Shown: positions 11,301 to 23,135, counted from the first letter of the stretch. The stretch is 64,000 bases of DNA from Microthyrium microscopicum (GCA_010405405.1 MU004239.1:62001-126000); one strand, 5' to 3'. Notes: generated from the letters alone by a model not told the origin. Numbers and translations: made by a program.

Positions 11301-13330
11301 TACTTTATAATATTATATTTTTAGTAAGTTTACTAAGTATAAGCCTTTTCTTATATATAAGTAACTATTTTAGTTAAGATAATACGTTTTTTACTTATAA
11401 TAAGATTATAAAAATCCTTATTTAGATACGCTTTAAAAGTAATTTTATCTTAATATTCTTAAAAGTACTTCTTAATAACTTAGTTAATGCTAATATCTAA
11501 AGGTTAGATTTTAGCTATTAGTCTAGAAGTAATAACTATAAGAATAATGCTATATATATAATAGTAAGCCTTAACTTTTTTAGTAATATAAAACGCTATA
11601 GAGTTAATAATAACCTTTAATATTAGCTAAGGAGGTATAAGCTATATTAGTAAGTAAATTTAGCTAATAGGATTACTATTAAACTTTATAAGTTTAATAG
11701 TAGTAAAGATATAAGCTTTATTACTTTAAGAATTAAAGCTTATATTATATTTTAAAGGATAAGTTAGAATAAAAATAAATTTAAAGAAGAATATTCTTAC
11801 CTTAAGCTTATTAGTAATATTATTCTTACTTAAGTTAGTACTACTTAGAATCTATATAAGGAACCTATTAATCTTTAATTTATAAAATAATTAGGAATAA
11901 ATTTATCTAAGTAGTTTTATTAAACTTTATAATAATATATTTATTATAAAGAAATCCCTTAGTAACTTTGTTTTAACTATAATGTTTAGTAGGTAATCTA
12001 TAGAATATAATTAATAGTTTTATAATTATTTTTCTATTAGTAGAGGTTTCTAAATATATTATTATTAATTATTTCTTTTATCTACTTTTAGAAATAGTAT
12101 AAGAGATATTATTTAATTCTACTAGGTAATAAGTATAGCTAGATATAGTTTTATATATATAAGGAGTTTTATTATTATTTATAATAAAATAAGTAAGAAT
12201 TTAGGTATATGCCTTTACTTTATAGCTTATAGAAATAACTAACCTAGTATAGTATTACTAATAAAAAGAAATAAAGTAATTAATAAATTATTTTTAATCT
12301 TAAGAAAGGTTTTAGCCTATATAGGTTATTTTTTAATAAAAAATCTAGTAGCGTTTTTAAAACCTTATAAGCTAGCTTCTTAAAAAGTAAGGTCTTTAAG
12401 GAATAGCTTATCTAGATACTATAAGGGAAGTATATACTAGAGGCTATTATTAAGTAGCTTCTCTAAAGAACTAGCTAGATAAAATTTCTTAGTTCTTTAT
12501 AAGCTAAATAATAAACTAGTAATAGATTATAGATTCTAAGTTTAGAAAGTATTCTTATTCTATATTAAGTTTTATTTTCTTTTAGTTACTAGTAATAAAT
12601 TTAGCCTTATTTTGCTTTTTTTACTAATAAGAAATTATAAATTTATTAACTAAAAAGTAGTTACTTGCTTCCTTAAACGTTATATATTACTATAATTACT
12701 TAGTTACTAGATCTTTAAAGTATCTAAGCTTTAGACGTAAATATAAAATTTATTTTTTATATAGCTAAAGAACGTAGTATTTATAAATTATTTATCTTAG
12801 GATTTTAGTCTATATAGTAATATTATATATTTTAAAAGCTCTTTTTTTTAGAGTAGAGTAGTTAATTTTACTATCCTAACTACTAAATTTTTTAGTAGTT
12901 TTTTTATATTTAATAAAGTAACTTTACTTTGCCTAAAGGTTAGCCTTTTTAGTATTTATTAATAGATTTTACCTTAGAATTAGTCCTTACTATATTATCT
13001 TTAGTTAATTAAGTTCTTTTGCTAGTAATTTATATATATTTTCTATATATATAGTTAAGTTTATAGTTTAATTAAGGCTATAAAGTCTTTAGTTTATTAG
13101 TAGCCTTTCTTATAGCTTTCTTCTCTATATTACTCTTTTACTAGTAATTTAGTATAGCTAAGTAAGTTACTAAATCTAGTATACTAGTTATAGGATATAA
13201 TTATTCTTTTTATAAAACTAATATATAATTATAAAGAGTAGTACTATAATTTATAATTAGTAAAAATTATTATTATACTAAACTAAAAGAGGCTAATTAA
13301 TGTTGCATCCTGAAAATTCTCTATGGTATA

Positions 13331-15145
13331 CTAGTACCTAATACATATCGATAGGGTTTGGATGTATTATGGCAAGTAACATAAATAGTATACAACATTA
13401 TCCCTTTCTTCTAGAATGTTTTGAATATGTCCTGTTTACATGACTACAACTCAGCCAGATCTGTCTGGACGAGTGTATATCGAGCAAACACTGCAAGTCT
13501 CTTACTCTGGGAAATACAAAAAAAGTGATTTGAGAAACAATCGGTTGCGACTTGCTCGTCGACGAATACCAAGGAAGCAAGTGCATTGTCTACTTCACCA
13601 AATACTCGTTCATATGCTACAGGTATCATACGACATTTCACTAATCTGCCGGACCCCCGCGGGGAGACTGTTGATTTGGATAAGAGGTTAGCTTCTTGAC
13701 TAAGATAAAAAGAGGACATGCATCAGAGGCTTTAGAGCTAGCATTGAATTGCCATCAGCGACTGGGGAGTCATTTACTAACATACTTTAGTGAATGAATA
13801 GGTTAGGTAGGTACCTACCTACCTAAGTACTAGTTGGTACATGCTGATGTTCTCAACATTGCTACTATGGCTTGATATAAGCATACCATACTTCAATCCA
13901 GATTGATTGACTGCAAACACTTTCTTAGTGGCTCACATATTACAGGTACTAGTCGCCCAAATTTTGATGAAAATATCACCCGCAGGAGGATGCAATTTTG
14001 GAACACTTAGCTTCTCTTTCTCTATCGAGGGAAATCAGGTTTTATTTTCCATAAAGACAACCGAACTCTTTCCTTGCGTGAGATATCCAAGCACAGCAAT
14101 AGGGTTTCGTTGAGCTCGAAGCTGGCAAATGCTGCTCCTTGAACAGGACGACTTCGGAGTACATGCAAGCAGTACTAAAGAAATAGCTGCGTACACTAGA
14201 CAATCATAGCCCGCGGAGTTCTCCATGGTATCAAATGAGATTCCAAGCGGCTAGAGCGCATATAATGGAGCATTTTCATACGAGAAGAGGCTGAAAAAAT
14301 AAGAAATAAACCTTGATGGACCGCAGACTCTAGCCATCCGTATATGGCACCACTGCATCTCGATCCAATGAGGTCTACTTCCCCAGGTCTCAGTTGCACC
14401 TCATGCAGTTATTTTATGCACTGACGCACATTTTGCCTGTCAAATGTCCCTGTACATAATTTCTGCATGCAGCCAAGGCAGATTCCAAGAACTAGAACAA
14501 CCAGGAGTTGAACTTTTCACCCCCGCGACAAGGCCACTAATGACAACTCTGTGTCTATATGACGCTTGCCATAGATGTCAATCCTCCTCTTAGCCAATCT
14601 CTTAGCATTGCTATGATTAAAACTTCTAACAACGTAGCTTGGTGTGGGATTATGCGCCTCGGTTGCTTTCGGCAGGAAGAGAAGTTACAAATCAAGACTG
14701 CGGTGCCGGATATGCAACTCAGCTGAGAGGAATGAAAGCATCCTGGAAGACTAGTTGGTATAAAAATGGAACTGCTATAAATGTATCACAAGTTCCTGAA
14801 AGTAAGAAATGTTGAATCTGTTTACTCACAAGGATATCATACAAACTCGTTTGCCAGATTTAACCTCGACCTCCATTGTTCTCAAGCGACAGCATTTCGC
14901 TGGTCCATGGAGTTTATAGTCCAATTCTTTTCTTTACTTTTGAAAGCTATTCGATAAATAGTTTCATCAGTAACACAATCATACCAGACGACGATATGTG
15001 AGAAACGCAGACAACCACAAATGTCAACATTAATATCACCCAAAATGGATTCTAATCACGAAAGCAGAGAAAAAATTGAAAACACGACAGTCTAATTTGA
15101 CAACCCAGCACGATATTAGCACAAAAACACAGCCAGCTCTTTATA
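13331..15145. other. Intergenic, possibly decayed sequence
   Basis: Base composition returns to normal after the right terminus. Several short frames exist on both strands at 13.4-14.4 kb but none shows a domain or a coherent exon set. A short palindrome of TAGG/CCTA units lies at 13803-13825. The last few hundred bases are the probable promoter and 5' UTR of the SET-type gene. Nothing else is supported. Confidence 0.4.
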
Positions 15146-15836
15146 ATGCCGAACGATAGTATCACTAGCCACTCCAATGGCACTGCGGACACACTTGCCA
15201 ATGGACATACCAATGGACATACCAATGGACATACCAATGGAAATACCAATGGTCACTCGAACGGCTCTTCCAATGGCACGTCCCAGGTTGCCATTGACCT
15301 CGCAACTCGTCTCTCAGTGAACAGATCCTCGAAAGCTTTCAGCTCTTATGCTGTCTCTCTGGTCTCTCTTCCACGCGGAACAGTCTTTGCCCCGATTACA
15401 GGAACTACTGCTGGAACCAAGGCATACACAAGTGTACAAGTCGGACGTGACTCCCACATCGAACTCAATAGCGAACTAGTTTTCTGCAACCACAGCTGCT
15501 CGCCCAGTCTAGAGTTTGATATGGCTCGTATGGAGGTCAGAGTAGCTCGAGACCGGGACTTGGTCGAGGGTGAAGCTTTGACTTTCTGGTATCCAAGTAC
15601 TGAGTGGGAGGTAAGCTTTGATCCATCATGCGTTGATGGTTCAATGTAGCGGACGGATTCTGACTTTTCACTAGATGGCACAACCTTTCGAATGTGGATG
15701 TGGTACTGAGCGCTGCAAAGGATGGATTAGTGGCACTGGCCAGATGGATGAAAAAGTAGCGCGAGATTACTGGCTGAATGATCATATCGAGGAGTTGTTG
15801 AAAGAGAAAATCGCAGGGCAGACCACAGTAAACTAG
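15146..15836 (+). CDS. Small SET-type domain protein
   Basis: Two exons, 15146-15610 and 15675-15836, give 208 aa across a 64-nt GT-AG intron. Residues ~1-45 are a low-complexity Asn/Gly/His/Thr tail coded by a 12-bp minisatellite. The second half carries FCNHSCSPSLEFD, the NHSC signature of SET methyltransferases. It then has EGEALTFWYPSTEWE where the catalytic Tyr region falls, and a Cys-rich CGCGTERCKGW post-SET motif in exon 2. Fungal proteins of this short form are usually called SET domain-containing and lack pre-SET and I-SET modules; their substrates are mostly unknown. The N-terminal SET lobe is short, so methyltransferase activity is uncertain. The start ATG directly precedes the repeat tract and no upstream in-frame ATG competes. 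Confidence 0.8.
15194..15255 (+). repeat. 12-bp coding minisatellite (NGHT repeat)
   Basis: ACCAATGGACAT and close variants run in tandem about five times inside the SET-type gene, coding Asn-Gly-His-Thr. The unit is a multiple of 3, so length changes leave the frame intact. Confidence 0.85.
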
Positions 15837-16312
15837 AGTCCAATGCTGAGCTGGCAAGTTTGATTTGAAATTGCAATGGTAAGCGCCTAGCATATAGAAG
15901 GAAACGTTTTCAGTTGTAGTAATGCTGACGATATGATAGTTGTGGCACGCAGTATCCTTTATGCTGGATATGGTGAATCTTTCAACAGATTGGACCGAAT
16001 GAGTTTGAGTTTTACGTATCGATAGAGTCGAAATCCCTGGTAATGGTTGTGCTTATAACTTTATAAGTAGCTCTGTCACAGGTTGAGGTCCTATATCAAT
16101 ATACATACATATTCTTGATATCTCGCATGTTCCGGGTGGTTGTTTGGATGTTTGCAAGTAATCAAGTTTGAGAATGATGATTTCGATAGACGGAAGGTGA
16201 TTGAAACCTTTTTAGCCAACAAGTAAGTTCTCAGTAAGAATAGCACAGATTCTGTGTTCACTTATCGAAACTGCAGAAAAAGTGTAGACTGCGTAAGTAT
16301 GCTAGTTCACAG
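15837..16312. other. Intergenic, no gene seen
   Basis: This is the 3' flank of the SET-type gene and of the minus-strand NmrA relic. No open frame or repeat stands out. Confidence 0.45.
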
Positions 16313-17235
16313 TTACTGTCGATACTCTCTAGCAACGCCCCAATACTTCTGCAAGAAGTCTTTAATCGTCGTAGGCTTCACACTTGGGCATAATTTATTC
16401 AATATGGGCGTCGTTTCCCCATATCCCAAAGCCACGGCAAGACTTGCTTGACCAGTAAATCCCATTCGACCTGGTTGTTTGCTCATTTCTTCCCAACTTT
16501 TCATTCGGATGTATTTTTTATCAATGGACTTGCCAGTGACAGCTTCCACCTTTTCAACAAGTTGGTTCATTGTCAGCGTTCATCCCGACATTCCAGACTC
16601 GGGCACCCACCGCTCCAAGTCGAAGGCTGCAGCGATCAACATGCCCACATCGCAAATATCCGTTGTGGTGAACTTCGCTTCTCCGTCACCAGGTATTGTA
16701 GCTGTACCATTTGGGATGTCCAGAAGTGATGCCATGGGATACAGGCCACAAAGGCCCTCCGTCTGGTTGGTAGAACCAGTGCAAAAGTAGTTCATGAATA
16801 TTCCGTTGGAGAAAAGGGTAAATTTCATTCTCGACTCTTCCAGAGCTTCTACTATCGGCTGTTTGTTTCGCTGTCTTTGCACAATCTCGCCTCAATTCGG
16901 ACTGCTACCAACGTCGCTCGGAGCGAACCGCTTCACACCGACTTCTTGTGTATAAGGTAGCACGAAGCAGATTCAGCAGATTCATTCCTAGTGCTCCAAC
17001 TTCATCGTCCGAGTTAAATACAGTTGAAATGGCGGTATCGAATCCCTTCAGAGCGGATATTAGGCTTTCCTAACTCGCGTAGTCTATGGGTTTTACTGTT
17101 ACACTCGGTATTGCAGATAGTCGTTCGTTCTGGAATGTGGTCAATGCGATGATGGCTTTTTTCTTACGAAGAGATGGAATTGATGATGCTTTGAGCTACA
17201 GTGCCACTTGCACTTGCAATAGCTACTTTGCCCAT
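16313..17235 (-). pseudogene. NmrA / isoflavone-reductase-like NAD(P)-binding protein, broken
   Basis: Read on the minus strand, the sequence follows an atypical SDR of the NmrA/isoflavone reductase type over its usual ~300 residues. It starts MGKVAIASASGTVAQSII (Rossmann start), then has KGFDTAISTVFN, a VKRFAPSDVG-like segment, FTLFSNGIFMNYF, and a C-terminal part WEEMSKQPGRMGFTGQ. It is not translatable. There is a frame change just after the first ~23 codons (near 17166). An in-frame TAG follows in the next segment (near 17070). A further frame change and stop lie around 16,880-16,940, and an in-frame TGA sits near 16,580 between the PESGMSG and TMNQLV segments. Introns cannot explain all of these. 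The ancestral enzyme was probably a reductase or a redox-sensing regulator. This is a host gene in decay. Confidence 0.7.
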
Positions 17236-18539
17236 GCCTGCTTGTTGGCGAGATGACGAGATGGGGAAAGCGGTAGAAGTCCAGGCATTCAAAGAGGTAA
17301 AAGATGCAACGGAGATACTGAGATGAGTTACCAAAATGATTGCCGAATATCTTATACAAAAGATAGCATTCCAGGACTGATTCATGTACGGCGTTGCTGG
17401 AGTCCAGCAATCCGCCGAAAGCGACATCAAAGTAAGCACTGGAATGTGGCAGTGCGATCCGTTACTTGCATAGGTAATACACTTCGAATTCCAATGCGGG
17501 ATCTTGTGCTCGGAAAAGTATACCGAAAGAAAGATGCCATAGCAGAGCTGGGTCAGGTCTATACATGATGGCAGTAAGATTACTTTGGAGAGCATAGAGC
17601 AAGGTGCTTAATATCCATGAGATATTGATGTTGACACTGCTTGACTGCCTCGTAATTATTCGCCACGAAATTGAACTTTGGTAGAAACATTGATCCTGTA
17701 TCAGCATTTCTTCAATACCATGAAGTAGTGACGTAAGTTCTAGCACATTTTGAATTAAATAATATGAATTCTTGAAGACAGCCAGTGTGAGACATGTATG
17801 TCCGATATCTCGACGCAGAGTCTTGCAGCCGGCGCTTGCTCAGCAAGACAATTTTGACGAGACAGTTAGAAATACAATCTCAATCATATCGATCTGACAA
17901 CAAAGGGAGGACTCAAATCTGGCAACGGAGTAGCCAGATGAGATACTTGGCGTCTAAGCAACTTTTCTCATGAATAGGGGCTAAAGAAGCTATAACAATC
18001 AATTATGCTTGGCCTAACTCTTGGTAGTTGAACAAACTTCGGTGAGACATAATTCTAATAGACTCAACGCCCCAAAATAACAGCGAAGACTGTTTTGAAG
18101 ATCCCCATCTCGCCGACTTGATAATATCTCAGTGTTTTACAAAATGTAACCTTCCAAGCTCTTGTGATGTGTTGTTTGGAGAAGACGCGTAAGATAGTCT
18201 GCGATTCGATATCGTTTCAACTTGGCAGTCGAATACAGCCAAGCCGATAACGGTTGACGGCCCGCAGATCGATTTGGATATGATTCTCTTGGTTTTGATT
18301 GATCATCTTGAACCATTCCAATTTAGGTCTGCTAGAAACCTAAAAGACACAGGAGCAGAAGGGAGAGGGCTCGGCAGAAGTTCAATTGGCAGAAAGCATA
18401 GCGCATAGTTGCTTCCGTGCCTTCTTTTAAGATGATCATAGTCTTGCAGACCAGGGGTTATTGGCCTTGACAACGCTTGGTATCATAAACATGTGCGCCG
18501 CTTTCCCTTGAACAACTTATCATGTATACTTTTTGACTT
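17236..18539. other. No intact gene; possible decayed coding sequence on minus strand
   Basis: Minus-strand frames between about 17,300 and 17,880 give protein-like runs such as DIGHTCLTLAVFKN, which recalls ankyrin-type repeats. Frames change repeatedly and no full domain can be followed. The rest to 18,539 shows nothing I can name. Confidence 0.25.
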
Positions 18540-18950
18540 ACAGGTTACAACCGATCTGGTGGAACCTGCCAAGGTTGGTACTTGTACTCCGTAACGCACT
18601 GCATGCAACTGTCAGCAACAAGGCCCGTGGATCACCAAAAATGGCAACGAGCAACGCTCAACCCAACCATGTTCCCAATATCAAGCAAGATGCCAAGCGT
18701 TACAGAGGCGAAAGAGGCTCTACACAATGCAAGGCGACGATTCGCCCTGCATAGCGGATATATGCCGGTAATGGGGAGAAGATGAACAATTGGATTCACG
18801 GAATCCATCAGATGAAGTTGCAGTAGGATTGCAGCTTTAGTGTACAACCATGCCGCAAAGTACAACAACGACCCACATACCGTAGTGAACATCTTGAAGT
18901 TATTCCGCCTATCAAAATATCACCAGCCTGAGCAATGAAAAGCCGCTAGA
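18540..18950 (-). pseudogene. Probable relic of fungal rhodopsin-like (SC1-type) membrane protein
   Basis: On the minus strand, 18892-18632 reads LLYFAAWLYTKAAILLQL. This matches the usual layout of the fungal seven-helix family often annotated as satratoxin SC1-like or rhodopsin-domain proteins, where a LYF..LWLTKASILLQYLRIF segment is typical. A second hydrophobic run with a Cys (GLSVARCHFW) follows. An in-frame TGA comes next, then a short continuation to the stop near 18547. The first and last helices of the family are not found nearby. I see a fragment, not a gene; the family call rests on two segments. Confidence 0.3.
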
Positions 18951-19306
18951 ATATGTAGCGGCTAAACATTTTTGTACAGCAGTTGATGTTGCTAGCCTTG
19001 TCCTACACAACTTTCAACATGTTACCCCGCGTTTAATTTTCTTCTCCACGATCTGATGACCTCTGTTGAACAGACGGAGTGCATAAAGCAGGATGCGCGA
19101 CCGGGTTGTCTAAATTGAATCTTGCTGCGCGGAGCACCAGACATGGTTGCTTTACACGGCAGAGCTTGATACAATCCAGCAAGACGGATGCCGCTTGGTT
19201 GGCTGTTCCGCGGCATTTATGTACAAGCTAATACACATTGGCACAGGGTGCATAAAGCTTCGCCGGGCTGGTCCGACGAGGGTGATGCTTAGGACTTTAG
19301 ATGCAG
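18951..19306. other. No gene seen
   Basis: Short frames only; no domain, no repeat. It lies between the membrane-protein relic and the MITE. Confidence 0.4.
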
Positions 19307-19619
19307 TGGGGAGGGTCAGCACCTCCAAATAATGAGAATTCTCTTGCAAATCCTACCCAAAATAGGTTAGAATAAGAATTCTATGTCGAGCCGCTAGACA
19401 TAATGTCTAGCGGCTCGACATAGATTTCTGCTTCTTAAAAAGGTATAGCGTCTAGATTCATAGCTTATGATTGGGCAAAGGCCCCTAAGCAGCTCAGTCT
19501 CAATATTTTGTGGAAATATTAAGGTTAAAGGCTAGAGCTACTAATAGCTAGCTTCAACTACTTTCGGCTAAACACCAAGAACAAGAATTCTCATTTTCGG
19601 GAGGTGCTGACCATCCCCA
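19307..19619. mobile_element. MITE-like element with ~34 bp inverted ends
   Basis: The left end TGGGGAGGGTCAGCACCTCC and the reverse complement of the right end TGGGGATGGTCAGCACCTCC differ at one base. After six variable bases both continue TGAGAATTCT. The span is 313 bp with no coding capacity. No clear target duplication is visible (flanks GATGCAG and GTTGTGG), so the superfamily is open. A perfect hairpin sits off-centre inside. Confidence 0.7.
19380..19424. repeat. Perfect 22-bp hairpin inside the MITE
   Basis: Arms 19380-19401 and 19403-19424 are exactly complementary with a single A between them. The arm includes GTCGAGCCGCTAGACAT. It is GC-richer than the rest of the element. Confidence 0.85.
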
Positions 19620-20420
19620 GTTGTGGGCTTGGAAGCACTTTCAGCTGTCAGAAAGCTGAAGAAAGGGGGGTTGGTAGAATGCTGAGTAGGTGGTGACGAT
19701 AGCGTACAGTCAGATGATGTTTCTTTTGCTGTGCTGGAGGGTTGCTAGACAATCCTATATGAGCAGAACAAGGGCATGACTATGAAGCGGTGAAGAAGAT
19801 AAAGTGGTGTTCAGCTTTTTAGACCACTTTCAGAGTGTAGCAGCCATCATAGAAGTGGAGGTGGGCCCGTAAAAATGGCGCGACATGTCAAGGACGACAA
19901 CGGTTAACATCGTGGAAATGAAAGTATTTGTCCGGTGGGAGACTAAGATTCAAGCTAAAAAGAAGACGGTCTCGATATTAGCGTACAGTGACGTTTGGAT
20001 TGCTGGCAATTGCAGTCGGTATTGCAAAGTGGAATATAAATGTACATGTACAGGTAGCGGTACACGAGCACGAGAACGTAAGGTAAATGCGCTGGTGAGC
20101 CGGCATCTTTACCCCAGAATTGCGAAAATCCTGGTCATTTAGATTTGCGTGATTTATGGATGGCTCAAGCTGAGAAGTTGAACTTGAAACTTGCAGCATC
20201 CGACCCTTTAACGTGCTGTTTCGCTACAAGCCGACCTTCGGCCTGTCAAAGCGCGATCCAGACCGCTAAAGCCAGAACAGAGCAGCGTCTAAAGATTAAT
20301 TCAACCCCGTCGCCCTTGCTTCTATATAGCACCCCCAGTAGACCGTTACTGTACAAGCAATTCAAGTCGCGCAAAGGCTGACATCCCTTTCCGTTCTGTA
20401 GTGTTTATGCACTGGTAGAG
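19620..20420. other. Intergenic, no gene seen
   Basis: Some 60-85-codon frames exist without family resemblance. The stretch ends where composition drops into the second AT-rich block. Confidence 0.4.
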
Positions 20421-23135
20421 GCTTGATTTAGACTTAATAGACTAACTAAAATAGGTAATATTCTAAGCGATTAAAAGCTACAATTACTGTTAGGGCATTG
20501 GTCTTAGGGTCTTATAATTATTATAGCTAAAAACTAGTATCTAGATATAATTATTAGAGTAGAATTACTCGTGTTCTTCCCTTCCTGTCGTATAATAATA
20601 TTTTAGTATCTTATAGCCTAATCTTATGCCCTTCTAGAATGCTTGTCCCTAGTATTTAGTTAGTAAACGGTATCTTAAGATCGTATGCTTTAGGGACGTA
20701 CTATCTTTATGGTATTAAATAAAGTAAGGCTTATAAAGAGGCGAAATATTTTAACATTCTTTATAGTACTATGAAGTTATTCTTATCTTTATACGCGTAT
20801 TATCTAATTAATAATGTTTCTAGCGATAATAAGTATATTGCTTATAATTACTAGGAAGATGCGCTATTTTATAAAGCCCTAAGTGAAATCTTATAAGAGG
20901 GAGTTTAATACTACGAATGATATATTTTAAGCTATAACTATTACAAACTTTAGAGGTTTTATAATGTGATCCTGTTACCTATAGAAAGCACTACTTCTTA
21001 TATATTTTCTAATATGCTTTAAAGTATAAACTCTATGCTAGATATAATTGAAATCATTGTAAGGAAAGTACGTGATTTCTATTGTGCTTAGTCGCATTAG
21101 GGTACGCGCAAGTTTAGAGCTCTAGCGCTAAGAGGTACATATTAGTGATAGTAGCATTAATTAACTATAGAAAAAGTGGCATCTACGTTCTAATACCTAA
21201 AATTAATATTAGTAAAGAGCTAAGAATAAGACGAATTAAATAGTAGTACTTTTAAGTTAATTAGACTTAAAACTAAAAAGTTATACTATTAATCTAAAAA
21301 AGTAAGAAATTTCTTACCCCTATAGTAAACTATGTAGTAGGATCGCTATTAGTTAATGATATTAACACTACCTATAAACTAGTTATACTTAATAGCTACC
21401 TTAGGCTAGAGATATTAAATTACTACGTAATTACTCTAGATTTGATTTACCTAACGTCTATTATATGCTAATTATATATTTAGCCTCCTTCTAGAAGCAT
21501 AAAGCATCTTAGAAGATATATAATAGGTTATTAGGAATCTTATAAGAATACGATCGCGCTAGAAGATACTAAGTACTCTATAGACGCTTTTAGCATCTAT
21601 TCTACCCTATAGCTAATTATTAGATTCCTTTGATTCTAAGGTATATTAATAAGAATAATCTTTAGATCTTGCTTAAGTTATACTAGAGCATTTAAAGCTA
21701 TAATCCCTTAGGATCTAAAGAAGACGTATATTATTAAAGAAGTTATCTATGAAGATTAGGAAGCGTTTAAGCATAAATAGTAAAGTAAGCACTATTATAA
21801 GAACTGCCTAAGATATTGTATTTATATTACTCTAAAAGCTTAAAGTACCTAAAGGAGGACTCTAAGAATAGGCATAGGTAGGTATATCTTCATTACTATC
21901 TAATAATGTAAAACTACTAGGAATTGTATAAAGATAATCCTATAGGTAGCCTGAGAAGTAAGTAGCAAGCACTTTAAAGCCTTTAGGAATTAGTTTCTCT
22001 TTAATACGGATCTTAGCGTTAGTTCTACTAGTAAACTTTATTATTATCTTATTAATTAAGACGTAGTTCATAAAAATTATGGTATCTTTGAAGCGCTAAG
22101 CAAGTGTTAAAGATAAAGGATCTAGCTTCTTAAATAGTGCTTCTCTTCTTTATATGGAGGTCTCTAGCACTTTTGTCTTATTAAGAGCTTTTAAATAGAT
22201 ATTCTTTTTAATAATCTATTAGCGAGTACGCGTTATAAACGTTGAGATATTATTTAATGGTATAGTACTATTAGAGCTCTAGAGATCTACTACTTCTTAT
22301 ACTAAGTAGGCCCTAAGATAGATAAGGATACTAAGGAATATCTAGATTTCCTTAGCTAAAATAGGCTTGATTGAATCTAGATCTTTGCTTATAGCAAGAA
22401 AGTTGGATTATAGATATAGATTAGTATTAATAGCAATTAAATTAAAGTCTTAGTCTTTCTATAGTATATTAAAAAAGATTAGCGGTATATCATAGTAAGC
22501 ATAAAGGGCATCTAAATTTAGTATTTTATAGCCTTTAAGCAAGGGAGCTAGATCTACTAATCTTTAAGGTAATTGGTATAAAATTTAATATTATAATAAT
22601 AGTAGTTTACTATAGAAATTATCTAGTAGCTTCGTAATAAATTTGCAATATTCTAGACGTTGTAGAGCATTAAAATCTACCTCTAGTTAACCTTCTACAA
22701 CTATTCTATGCCTAGATCTAAAGATATAGATTATATCTCTGTCTATAGGATTAAGATATGAGCCTAAGTTAAAATTAGGTAGAGGAACTTTAGGGTATAA
22801 TAGTATTATTAATCCTATAAGATCTAGTAATAAAAGTATATTATAGTTAATACTAGAAGAAAGAGCTTTAAAAAGAACTTCTCTATTTTCTTCCTTAATA
22901 TTTATTCATAGAACTATAGATAGAAACGTATTAGTATAGTTTAGCATCTTAGTTAGTAGACTAACGCTAAAGGATAAGATTAAGCTAATTTTAAAGGGAT
23001 AGTAGGCATCTAGATTAGAAGATTAATAAAATTAGTTACTATAGCATTGTTTTACTAATTTTAGACTAATTAACTCTAAAATTTTATAAGTTATTCTATT
23101 AAATTATAGCTTACTAACGCATATATTTTTAATAT
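20421..23135 (-). pseudogene. AT-rich, RIP-affected relic of a protein-coding sequence or repeat
   Basis: Composition falls sharply here but CpA and TpG are not as completely lost as in the 6-13 kb block. On the minus strand, especially 22,300-23,040, successive stretches read as coherent hydrophobic and charged protein in one frame, with many stops of the kind RIP makes. The remainder to 20.4 kb is similar but weaker. I cannot assign a family: it may be a dispersed repeat or a duplicated host gene. No terminal repeats were found. Confidence 0.45.

Larger units (their letters stand above)
6041..13328. mobile_element. AT-rich RIP-saturated block with ~38 bp inverted termini (candidate DNA transposon)
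   Basis: The left end (6041-6079) and the reverse complement of the right end (13291-13328) share TACC, two differing bases, then AGAGAATTTTCAGGATGCAA and a further run ending AATTA-GCC. Both ends abut TA (6039-6040 and 13329-13330), as after insertion by a TA-target element. The span is 7,288 bp, too long for a simple Tc1/mariner element, so nested insertions or two inverted short elements enclosing other DNA are possible. Between about 6.4 and 13.29 kb CpA and TpG are nearly absent and TpA dominates. This fits saturating RIP, and no open frame of note survives. Two end differences (GC versus AT) are themselves RIP-type. The family is not identified. Confidence 0.6.

Noticed and set aside
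6361-13290. Starship-like or other giant mobile element
   Set aside because: No tyrosine-recombinase captain or cargo genes are readable, the span is only about 7 kb, and TA-flanked inverted ends point to a different mechanism.
13398-14400. Short frames next to the AT-rich block, one with spaced Cys residues
   Set aside because: I could not follow any known domain for more than about 20 residues or find a consistent exon set.
17300-17880. Ankyrin-like text on the minus strand
   Set aside because: Only one short match and repeated frame changes; not enough to call a gene.
20145-20381. 78-codon plus-strand frame before the second AT-rich block
   Set aside because: No signal, domain or context; likely chance.
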